Shown here: positions 7,038-14,002 of the stretch, in pieces
How positions within the stretch are numbered: position 1 is the first letter of the stretch
How the letters are laid out: each line of letters begins with the position of its first letter
DNA from: JAULUH01 sp032111745
Lineage (GTDB): Bacteria; Chloroflexota; Anaerolineae; JAAEKA01
Length of the DNA stretch: 40,077 bases
Assembly: GCA_032111745.1 (NCBI GenBank)
Contig: JAULUH010000030.1
Location: forward strand, 1-40,077
Reading direction: 5' to 3'
Made by a program: the position numbers and the translations under genes
Notes under the pieces: generated by a model
Database searches by the model: none
What the model was told of the DNA's origin: nothing
The model's input: the letters and a program-made list of their open reading frames with translations, nothing else

Positions 7038-9125
7038 ATGACCGTTCCCAGGCCTTCCAGCCTGTCCACACAGCTGATCCTGAGTTTCTCTGCGCTGGTG
7101 TTGCTGGCCACACTGGTCGTCGGCGCGCCGGCTATCTGGCTCCTTCAGCAGCAACTGCAGCGCCAGGCGTGGGCGCAAGTAGACCAGGGCCGCCAGGCCG
7201 TGCAGGCCCTCTACGCAGCGCACCAGAACGAGATGGCCGCCCTGGCGACGCTCACGGCCGAACGCCCTTCCCTGGCCGCCCTGTTGCGCCCGCTTGACGC
7301 ACCCGCCTTGGTGAGCTACCTCGACACGTTGCGCCAGGGTGCCGAGCTCGATTTGATAGCCGTGTGCAGCACCGGAGATCAGCCGTTAGCCCTGGCCGGC
7401 GATATGGCGCAGATTGCCTTGTTGCCTTCCCTGTGCACTTCCCCTCTGGCCCCTTACCTGGCGACCACCGTGCCCTCCGGTGTGCTGCCGCAGGCCTGGC
7501 TGGTGGCGGCGCAGGAGATCGCGAGCGACTCTGGCCCTATGCTGGGCAAGGTCATCGTCGGCCGGTGGCTTGACGAGGACTTTGCCGGCCAGATGCGTTT
7601 GCAGACTGGCCTGGACCATACGCTGCTGGCTGGAGAACTTCCCCTTGTCACCAGCCTGCCTGGGGGCACAGCGGTGCTGCGCCAGGGAGAGGCATCTGCC
7701 GAGGGCGATCACTCTACCTATGCCTGGGCTGGCCGGCCCTATTACGCTGCCCACATCCCACTGGAGCCGGTCGCCCTCGGCACCGCCGCCCTCACAGCTG
7801 AGGTGGCCCTGAACGTGACCGACGTCGTTAGCACGGGCCAACGGGTGATCGCTGCGCTGGTAGCCAGCATGGTCCTCGCCACTACGGCTGGCGCCTTGCT
7901 CTCCACCCTGGTGGCCCGGCGCATCAGCCGGCCGTTGGCCAGCCTGGCCGCTGCCGCGACGGACCTGAGCCAGGGGAACCTGTCCACGCCCCTGGCCTTT
8001 GAGGCGCACATGCGCGAGGTGGCCCTGGTCGGCCAAGCCCTGGAGGGGGCTCGGGTCGATCTACAACGCACCGTCGACGAGTTGCGCGCGGAGAAGGCGT
8101 GGACTGACCACCTCCTGAGTGCCATTGTCGAGGGCATCGTGACCCTGGATGAAGGGGGACGGATTACCTTCTTTAGCCATGGCGCCGAGCGTATCACCGG
8201 CTGGGCCCGGGACGCAGTGGTGGGCCAATCGTGCGACTTCGTGTTCCAGACCGCCGGCTCGGACCGGCCGTTCAGCGCCCTGATCGCTGGCGAGGGCGGC
8301 CGCAGTAAGATCCCCGTGGTCCTGCATGACGGCCGCCAGGCTGTACTGGCCGTTACCCGGGCTCGTCTGCTACCCCCGGAGGGGGGCGCGGCCCGGGTGG
8401 CCCTGGTCTTTCGCGACATCAGCGAGGAAGAGGCTGTGCGCCGCCTGCTGAGCCATTTCCTGGCCAACGTCTCGCATGAGTTCCGCACCCCGCTTTCGGC
8501 TATCGCCGCCTCAGTGGAGTTGTTGCTGGACCAGGCTCCTGACCTGCCCCCTGAGGAATTGCAGGAGCTGCTAACCTCGTTGCACCTGGGGGTGCTCAAT
8601 CTCCAGAAACTCGTGGACAATCTGCTGGAGAGCGCCAGCATCGAAGCCGGCCGCTTCCGGGTGCACCCGCGGCCGGCCCATCTCGAGGATATCATCGCCG
8701 AAGTAATCGGCGTCATGCAACCCCTGCTCGACCGGCAAGGACAACAACTCATGGTGGAGCTGCCGGCCATCTTGCCCCTGGTAGCTGCCGACCCTCGCCG
8801 TACGGTTCAGGTGCTGGTCAACCTGCTCTCCAACGCCAGCAAGTACAGCCCGGATCAGGCCGAGATTGTCATCAGCGCCCGTGTGCAGGAGGGCTGGGTG
8901 CAGGTGGCGGTGGCCGATCAGGGCCCAGGGATCCCACCCGAGCACCGCCGCGACCTGTTCCGGCGCTTCGCCCTCCCCGGCCCCGAGAACGGCTCCGGAC
9001 AGCCCGGCTTCGGCCTGGGCCTATCAGTTGTCAAGGCCATCGTCGAGGGCCACGCCGGCCAGGTTGGGGTCGACGACCGCCCCGGCGGTGGCTCCATCTT
9101 CTGGTTCACCCTTCCCCTGGCATAA
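7038..9125 (+). CDS. Membrane sensor histidine kinase (HAMP-PAS-HisKA-HATPase)
   Basis: About 695 residues from ATG 7038 (TAGG seven bases upstream); an in-frame ATG at 7008 would add ten residues. Order: transmembrane helix 1 (about 13-38), an extracytoplasmic sensor region of about 230 residues, transmembrane helix 2 (about 270-293), HAMP (about 294-345), PAS (about 352-455), HisKA with SHEFRTPLSA (phospho-acceptor His about 480), then HATPase_c with LLSNASKYS (N box), DQGPGIP (G1), LFRRFALPG (F box) and FGLGLSVVKAI (G2). The TM-sensor-TM-HAMP-PAS layout is PhoR-like. The OmpR-family regulator gene follows after 3 bp, so the pair is co-transcribed. The signal is unknown; regulation of the downstream anion-transport genes is inferred from the operators described below. 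Confidence 0.93.
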   Translation: MTVPRPSSLSTQLILSFSALVLLATLVVGAPAIWLLQQQLQRQAWAQVDQGRQAVQALYAAHQNEMAALATLTAERPSLAALLRPLDAPALVSYLDTLRQGAELDLIAVCSTGDQPLALAGDMAQIALLPSLCTSPLAPYLATTVPSGVLPQAWLVAAQEIASDSGPMLGKVIVGRWLDEDFAGQMRLQTGLDHTLLAGELPLVTSLPGGTAVLRQGEASAEGDHSTYAWAGRPYYAAHIPLEPVALGTAALTAEVALNVTDVVSTGQRVIAALVASMVLATTAGALLSTLVARRISRPLASLAAAATDLSQGNLSTPLAFEAHMREVALVGQALEGARVDLQRTVDELRAEKAWTDHLLSAIVEGIVTLDEGGRITFFSHGAERITGWARDAVVGQSCDFVFQTAGSDRPFSALIAGEGGRSKIPVVLHDGRQAVLAVTRARLLPPEGGAARVALVFRDISEEEAVRRLLSHFLANVSHEFRTPLSAIAASVELLLDQAPDLPPEELQELLTSLHLGVLNLQKLVDNLLESASIEAGRFRVHPRPAHLEDIIAEVIGVMQPLLDRQGQQLMVELPAILPLVAADPRRTVQVLVNLLSNASKYSPDQAEIVISARVQEGWVQVAVADQGPGIPPEHRRDLFRRFALPGPENGSGQPGFGLGLSVVKAIVEGHAGQVGVDDRPGGGSIFWFTLPLA

Positions 9126-9128
9126 CCC

Positions 9129-9833
9129 ATGAAAGTACTCATCGCCGACGACGATCGCGTCCTTGCCGATGTCCTGGCCTTCACACTGCGCCGTGCCGGC
9201 TTTCAGATCATCCTGGCCCATGACGGCGATGCAGCAATCCAACGCTGGCAGGAGGAACAGCCCGACCTCATCGTGCTGGACGTCAACATGCCCAGGCTGG
9301 ATGGCTTCGCCGTCTGCCAGCGCATCCGCCAGTCAGCCGACACCCCAATTATTCTGCTTACTGTGCGCGGCGATGAGGACGATATCGTGCGCGGCCTGGA
9401 GCTGGGTGCAGATGACTACATTCCCAAGCCCTTCAGCCCCCGCCAGCTGGTAGCACGGGCCCAGGCCGTCCTGCGCCGGTCCGGCCGGACCATGGCGCCG
9501 CCCGTGCGCCAGGTGGGTGACCTCACCCTGGACCTCAGCCGTCGCGAGATCCGCGTCGCCAGCGCGACGGACATTGCGCCTGTCGCCCTCACGCCACTCG
9601 AGACTCGCCTGCTCGACTACCTGATGCTCAACGCCGGCCATGTCCTCACCACCGAAGCCATCATCGATCACGTGTGGGGTGCCAGCGGCGCTGACCGTGA
9701 CATGTTGCGCCAGCTGGTGCGCCGCCTGCGCAGCAAGATGGCACAGGCCCGCCCCGGCGACCCGGAACAGCCCCCCCAGCCACCTTTCATCGAAACGGTC
9801 CCCGGCCTCGGCTACGGCCTGACCGTTGAGTAA
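9129..9833 (+). CDS. OmpR/PhoB-family response regulator
   Basis: A 234-residue two-domain regulator. The receiver domain has the acidic cluster IADDD (residues 5-9), the phospho-acceptor in VLDVNMPRLDG (Asp51), the LLT switch residue and YIPKPFSP (Lys100). The C-terminal winged helix has LTPLETRLLDYLMLN, VWG and a recognition region MLRQLVRRLRSKM followed by the wing (PFIETVPGLGYGL). OmpR/PhoB proteins bind direct repeats one helical turn apart. Its partner kinase ends 3 bp upstream. The 11-bp TCAC repeat array begins about 40 bp after its stop codon, which makes autoregulated neighbours likely, but binding is inferred. Confidence 0.95.
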   Translation: MKVLIADDDRVLADVLAFTLRRAGFQIILAHDGDAAIQRWQEEQPDLIVLDVNMPRLDGFAVCQRIRQSADTPIILLTVRGDEDDIVRGLELGADDYIPKPFSPRQLVARAQAVLRRSGRTMAPPVRQVGDLTLDLSRREIRVASATDIAPVALTPLETRLLDYLMLNAGHVLTTEAIIDHVWGASGADRDMLRQLVRRLRSKMAQARPGDPEQPPQPPFIETVPGLGYGLTVE

Positions 9834-9873
9834 CGTCCTCTCCTGACCCCCTCCGCCGCGCGCCGCCCAACTG

Positions 9874-9927
9874 TCACAGCTTTATCACGGTGGCGTCACG
9901 ACGGCTGTCATCTGCGCCTGCTATGCT
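9874..9927 (+). promoter_or_regulatory. PhoB/OmpR-type direct-repeat operator with -10 element
   Basis: TCAC occurs at 9874, 9885 and 9896 (11-bp steps) and TCAT at 9908 (12-bp step), mostly preceded by TG, TA or CG. Ten bases after the last repeat is TATGCT (9922-9927), a plausible -10; no -35 hexamer is seen, as expected when an activator replaces it. The predicted transcript would begin near 9934, leaving a short leader with GGAGG (9943-9947) before the GTG at 9956. The same spacing (11, 11, 12, then 10 to the -10) recurs at 16032-15979 on the other strand. Confidence 0.7.
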
Positions 9928-9955
9928 GGAGACACTGCAGACGGAGGTTCTTCTG

Positions 9956-10978
9956 GTGCCCGGTACAGGCCATAGCTCCAGTGTCTTTCTCACGCTTAAG
10001 GATCTCAATTGCGATCTCTCGTTGCTGGATCGGTTGCCTCCAGGCCTGGCCCAGCGCTACCATGTGCTCCCCGTAGCCGAAGATGGTGGCCGCATCACAG
10101 TCGCCATGGCCGATCCTACCGACTGCGAGGCTCGCGAGGCTGTCATCGCCGCCCTGGCACCTCACCCGGAGAACCCCGCTGGCCCTTCCTCAGTCTACAT
10201 TGTCCAGGGTGATCGCGCCGCCATCGACGCCATCCTGGCCGAGGTCAGACCGGGCGCCAGGGCGGAGGACAGCGGCTTCTTGCTCTACGCCCGGCCCGCA
10301 GGGCCCGGCAACGGCGAGGACCCACGCCTGGCCTATGCCAGGGCCTTGAGTGAGCTGCTGGACCTGCGCCTGGTCTACGCTGACCCCATCGCCGGAGCCG
10401 CACCGGGCGTCCAGCACCTCGGTTCACCTGCTCTGGCCGTTGTGGCTTGGGCCGACGCCGCAGTGATACCCGATTTGTTGGCCATGTCCACCGCCAGAGC
10501 GCCAGACGCACTGCTGGTCGCACGCCAACCACGATGGCCCCTGCGCAGACTGTTGGCCGTCATCCGGGGCGATGACGTCGATGCTGCAACGATCGATTGG
10601 GTGGCGCGCCTGACCGGGCCCAGCCAGGCCGCCGTCACCGTGCTGGCTGTTGCGCCAGCCTCTGCCACCCTTCGTGCCGAAGAGGGCATGCCCGCCTTGC
10701 TCACAGCCCGTACCGTGCTCGGTCGCCGGATGCGCCAGGCCGCCCAACGCCTGGCCGCCATGGAGGCCGAGGGCAGACTGCATTTGTGCCAGGGTGCTGC
10801 CGATGTGGAGATAGGCCGCGAGCTAAGGGAAGTAGAATACGACCTGCTGATCGTCGGTACCAAGGCCCAGGCCAGGGCGGCCTACTGGCGCACCGGGCAA
10901 CTCATCGAGGCCCTGTTGCCGGACGTTTATTGCCCCGTGTTGATCGTCAAGAGTGCTACAACGGAGTCGAGGCTTTAG
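9956..10978 (+). CDS. UspA-domain protein with N-terminal MshEN-like domain
   Basis: A predicted 340-residue protein. I start it at GTG 9956, which has GGAGG eight bases upstream and lies after the predicted promoter; the open frame reaches back to GTG 9890 but that codon sits inside the operator. Residues about 20-105 (LPPGLAQRYHVLPV, then TVAMADPTD) resemble the MshEN/T2SSE_N domain, a c-di-GMP- or nucleotide-binding module of type II secretion ATPases. The remainder resembles universal stress protein: RRLLAVIRGDD strand, then YDLLIVGTKAQ and the terminal YCPVLIVK strand. The G-2x-G-9x-G(S/T) ATP loop is only partly kept, so nucleotide binding is uncertain. The gene stands directly downstream of the HK/RR pair. 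Confidence 0.75.
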   Translation: MPGTGHSSSVFLTLKDLNCDLSLLDRLPPGLAQRYHVLPVAEDGGRITVAMADPTDCEAREAVIAALAPHPENPAGPSSVYIVQGDRAAIDAILAEVRPGARAEDSGFLLYARPAGPGNGEDPRLAYARALSELLDLRLVYADPIAGAAPGVQHLGSPALAVVAWADAAVIPDLLAMSTARAPDALLVARQPRWPLRRLLAVIRGDDVDAATIDWVARLTGPSQAAVTVLAVAPASATLRAEEGMPALLTARTVLGRRMRQAAQRLAAMEAEGRLHLCQGAADVEIGRELREVEYDLLIVGTKAQARAAYWRTGQLIEALLPDVYCPVLIVKSATTESRL

Positions 10979-11019
10979 CCGGGTCTTTAGCGCTTACTCG
11001 GCTGAAGCTTCGACTCCGT
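10961..11019. terminator. Bidirectional stem-loop between convergent genes
   Basis: Arms 10961-10981 and 10999-11019 pair over 21 positions with only two G-T wobbles; the loop is 17 nt. The left arm includes the stop codon of the UspA gene; the permease gene ends at 11049 from the opposite side. There is no clear T-run on either side, so Rho-independent termination is likely but imperfect. Confidence 0.6.
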
Positions 11020-11048
11020 CGTGCGCGACTGCTGGTGGACTTCTACGG

Positions 11049-11894
11049 TCAGCGCGCCTCTTCCCGCCGGCGCAAGAGCTCCGTCCCCATTACCAGCGCC
11101 AGGGATATCCCCCCTAACACCAGCGCTGCCGAGTACGCGGCCACATACTGGCGTTCGTCCAGGGCCCGGTAGATATACAGGGTGGCCGTCTCTGTGCGGC
11201 CCTGGATACCTCCTCCAATCACCAGCACGGCGCCGAACTCCCCCAGCGCCCGTGCCAGGGTCAGCGTTATCCCATAGATAAAGCCCCACCGCAAGGCCGG
11301 CAGCGTGATCCGCCAGAAAGTCTGCCAGCCACTGGCGCCCAGCGTTGCTGCGGCCTGTTCCTGCTGCACACCAAATGCCTTCAGCACCGGCACCAGCTCG
11401 CGTATCATGAAGGGTAGAGTCACGAACAGAGTCGCCAGGACCATGCCCGGCACCGCAAAAGCCACCCGGATGTTCAAGGCCTGGAGTACGGGTGCCAGCA
11501 GGCCCTGCCGTCCAAACAACAGCAGCAGCATGTAGCCGACCACTACCGGAGATACCGCAAAGGGCAGGTCGACCATGCCGTTGATCAGGCTCTTGCCGGG
11601 AAACTGGTCTCGCACCAGCATCCAGGCCACTGCCGTGCCAAACACCGCATGGATCGCCACCACCAGCAAGCTGATGCGGACGGTCAAGCCAAATGCCTTC
11701 AGCACCTGGGGATCCCTAAATATCGCCACGGCTTCCCCAATGCCGTTGGCAAAGGCTCCCAGGAACAGCCCGGCGATGGGCGCCAGGATCAGGATGCCGG
11801 CGTAGGTCAGGGCGATTCCGACCAACACCCGGCGCAGCCAACGCCGGCGCCAGTCCATGGGCGCCGAGGCCGTCGCAGAGACCTGCGCGCTCAC
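11049..11894 (-). CDS. Sulfate-type ABC transporter permease (CysW-like)
   Basis: A 281-residue inner-membrane permease with about six transmembrane helices. The BPD_transp_1 EAA loop is visible as EQAAATLGASGWQTFWRITLP, and the helix LARALGEFGAVLVIGG is characteristic of CysW/CysT permeases. It begins with GTG at 11894, giving a GTGA overlap with the stop of the upstream permease, so the two are translationally coupled and form the heterodimeric channel. Last gene of the leftward operon. Substrate is probably sulfate or another tetrahedral oxyanion; sequence alone does not separate sulfate, thiosulfate, molybdate or phosphate. Confidence 0.88.
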   Translation of the reverse strand: MSAQVSATASAPMDWRRRWLRRVLVGIALTYAGILILAPIAGLFLGAFANGIGEAVAIFRDPQVLKAFGLTVRISLLVVAIHAVFGTAVAWMLVRDQFPGKSLINGMVDLPFAVSPVVVGYMLLLLFGRQGLLAPVLQALNIRVAFAVPGMVLATLFVTLPFMIRELVPVLKAFGVQQEQAAATLGASGWQTFWRITLPALRWGFIYGITLTLARALGEFGAVLVIGGGIQGRTETATLYIYRALDERQYVAAYSAALVLGGISLALVMGTELLRRREEAR

Positions 11895-12787
11895 GTGATC
11901 TCCTTCTGCTGCCGGCTCTGGATCAGGTCGACCACAAGAATGAGCACGAAGGCGATAGCCAGCAGAACTACCGACACGGCGCTGGCGCCCAGGCGATTCT
12001 CCGATTCAACCTCCCCCCAAACGTATACCGCAGCGGTCTGAGAGTAGAGCGGGATGTTGCCGGCGACAATAATGATGGCGCCGAACTCGCCTACGGCGCG
12101 GGCAAAGCTCAACAGCGCGCCGCTGGTCAGCGGCAACAGCAGCGGGGGCAGCGTCACGCGGCGAAAGATGGTCCACGGGCCGGCGCCCAGGGTAGCCGCG
12201 GCATCCTCCACAGCTCGATCCAGGCTGAGCAGCATCGGTTGTACCGCCCGCACCACAAAGGGAAAGGTCACAAACAGCAGTGCCAGGACGATGCCCGGTG
12301 GAGCAAAGATAACGCGCCAGCCAAACGTGCCTTCCAGCCAGCGGCCCAGCGTGCCCTGGGGGCCGTACAGGATCACCAACATGACTCCTGTCACCAGCGT
12401 CGGGATGGCCAGGGGAAGGTCCACCGTGGCGTTTAGCAGCGACTTGCCGCGAAACTCGTAGCGCACCAGGACATAGGCGGTCAACGTGCCCATCACCGTG
12501 TTGATCACGACCATGACCGCGGCGGTCCATAGCGTTAGCCATAGCGCGCTGGCGGCCACCGGCTGTGACACGGCCTCCCACAGCCCGACAATGCCCAGGC
12601 GCAGCCCATCGCGCAGGATGATCAGCAGGGGAATGATCAGCAAGAGGGTCAGGTAGCTTAGTGCAGCCGCGCGCACACCCCAGCGTCCCCACGGCAAACG
12701 CTTCCTGGTCGGCTCTTGAACCCTTCCATCGGTAGCCTCGCTATTGAGAATCAGCGAGCTTGTCTGGTGTGATTGTTCCTGCAACAT
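11891..12787 (-). CDS. Sulfate-type ABC transporter permease (CysT-like)
   Basis: A predicted 298-residue permease starting at ATG 12787; the open frame extends to 12982 into the binding-protein gene but that extra N-terminus is arginine/proline-rich and lacks membrane helices, so I reject it. A soluble 35-residue N-terminus precedes the first helix (LSYLTLLLIIPLLIIL). The EAA loop is VEDAAATLGAGPWTIFRRVTLP and SFARAVGEFGAIIIVAGN matches CysT/CysU. Its stop overlaps the GTG of the CysW-like gene. It lies 94 bp downstream of the binding-protein gene in the same operon. Confidence 0.88.
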   Translation of the reverse strand: MLQEQSHQTSSLILNSEATDGRVQEPTRKRLPWGRWGVRAAALSYLTLLLIIPLLIILRDGLRLGIVGLWEAVSQPVAASALWLTLWTAAVMVVINTVMGTLTAYVLVRYEFRGKSLLNATVDLPLAIPTLVTGVMLVILYGPQGTLGRWLEGTFGWRVIFAPPGIVLALLFVTFPFVVRAVQPMLLSLDRAVEDAAATLGAGPWTIFRRVTLPPLLLPLTSGALLSFARAVGEFGAIIIVAGNIPLYSQTAAVYVWGEVESENRLGASAVSVVLLAIAFVLILVVDLIQSRQQKEIT

Positions 12788-12881
12788 GCGACTCGCCTTC
12801 ATCCACGGCGATTTTTGGTCCGCGCCGGAGTATTCGATCGATGCTGGCCGAGCTTGAACGCTCGTCCCATCCACCGTGCGG

Positions 12882-13973
12882 CTACTGCGATCGACCTTGC
12901 ACCTCGACCATGGCCTTGGTGAAGGTGCCGTCGTCGCCGAAAAAGGCCGGCGTGGCCGCATCCCAGCCATCAAACTCCTCAATCGTGAATAGGTCCTCTA
13001 CTGCCGGATACTGGACCTGTGTGGCCTCGGCCACCCCAGGATCAATCGATCGCAGCCCGTGTTTCGCAAAGACCTCCTGCGCCTCCCTGGACATTAGAAA
13101 CGCCACGAACGCCTCTGCGGCCTTGCGCGCGCCGTGTTTCTCGGCGTAGCTGTCGATCACTGCGATCGGGTTTTCGATCAGGATGGTGGAGCGTGGAATG
13201 ACCATCTCGTAGTCCTGGCCGCCTTGCTGTCCCACCAGGACTTCATTCTCATAGGTAATGGCCACATCGCCCACCCCTTTCTCGAAGTTTGTGATGCTCT
13301 CGCGGGCGCCCTTATCCATCACGGTCACGTTCTTGAACACGGCCTTGAGGAACTCCATCGCCGCCGCGTCGTCGCCCGCAGGCACGCCCTCGACAAAGCC
13401 ACGTTTGGCCGCACCGTAGAGCGCCAGGATGTTCCACATCGCGCCGCCACTGGTCTTGGGATTGGGGGTGAGAATCTGGATGCCGGGCTGGGCCAGGTCA
13501 GCCCAATCGCGGATGCCCTTGGGATTGCCCGGGCGTACGGCAAAGACCACGATCGAGTCGCTCACCATGCCCCGGCTGGGCGTATCGCGCCAGTCGTGAG
13601 TGATCAGGCCGGCCTTTTCGATGCGGTTGATGTCGGCCTCCAGGGATAGCGCCGCCACGTCAGCTTCGAATCCCTCCACAATCGCCCGCGACTGGGCGCC
13701 AGAGCCCAGGTACGACTCCTCGAAGCTGATGTCCTGCCCGGTCTTGTCTTTCCATTGTTGCTGGAAGAGCGGGATCAGCTCGCCATATGCTTCCCGGGGC
13801 GTTGTGTAAGCGCCGAGAATGAGAGTGCTCGACTGCGGAGCAGCGCCGCCAGCCTGTGCGGCGCCGGCTGTGTCGCCGACAGCTGGGGCGGTGGTGGGCG
13901 TGCCGCCACACCCACTCAGGGTCATGCTCAGTATCAGGACCAGCAGGACGAAAGGCACGGACTTCCTAGACAT
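12882..13973 (-). CDS. Sulfate-type solute-binding lipoprotein (Sbp/CysP-like)
   Basis: A 363-residue periplasmic/surface-anchored binding protein. A lipoprotein signal ends in LSGC (Cys22). The mature part opens with a low-complexity Ala/Gly/Thr linker, then the family pattern: VEGFEADVAALSLEADINRI, GNPKGIRDWADL, LTPNPKTSGGAMWN, GVGDVAITYENE. These blocks align well by eye to Sbp/CysP sulfate-binding proteins; the SGG segment belongs to the oxyanion pocket. GAGGAGG lies six bases before the ATG. It is 29 bp downstream of the ATPase-UspA gene. Specificity may be sulfate, but the shared Pho-type operator leaves phosphate or another oxyanion open. Confidence 0.9.
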   Translation of the reverse strand: MSRKSVPFVLLVLILSMTLSGCGGTPTTAPAVGDTAGAAQAGGAAPQSSTLILGAYTTPREAYGELIPLFQQQWKDKTGQDISFEESYLGSGAQSRAIVEGFEADVAALSLEADINRIEKAGLITHDWRDTPSRGMVSDSIVVFAVRPGNPKGIRDWADLAQPGIQILTPNPKTSGGAMWNILALYGAAKRGFVEGVPAGDDAAAMEFLKAVFKNVTVMDKGARESITNFEKGVGDVAITYENEVLVGQQGGQDYEMVIPRSTILIENPIAVIDSYAEKHGARKAAEAFVAFLMSREAQEVFAKHGLRSIDPGVAEATQVQYPAVEDLFTIEEFDGWDAATPAFFGDDGTFTKAMVEVQGRSQ

Positions 13974-14002
13974 GGTTCGCCTCCTCTTGGACTAAACACG
14001 AC

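Noticed and set aside
9890..9955. GTG 9890 as start of the MshEN-UspA protein
   Set aside because: It lies inside the TCAC operator and upstream of the predicted transcription start; GTG 9956 has a good GGAGG.
12788..12982. N-terminal extension of the CysT-like permease into the binding-protein gene
   Set aside because: The extra segment is a shadow of the binding-protein gene; ATG 12787 fits the family.
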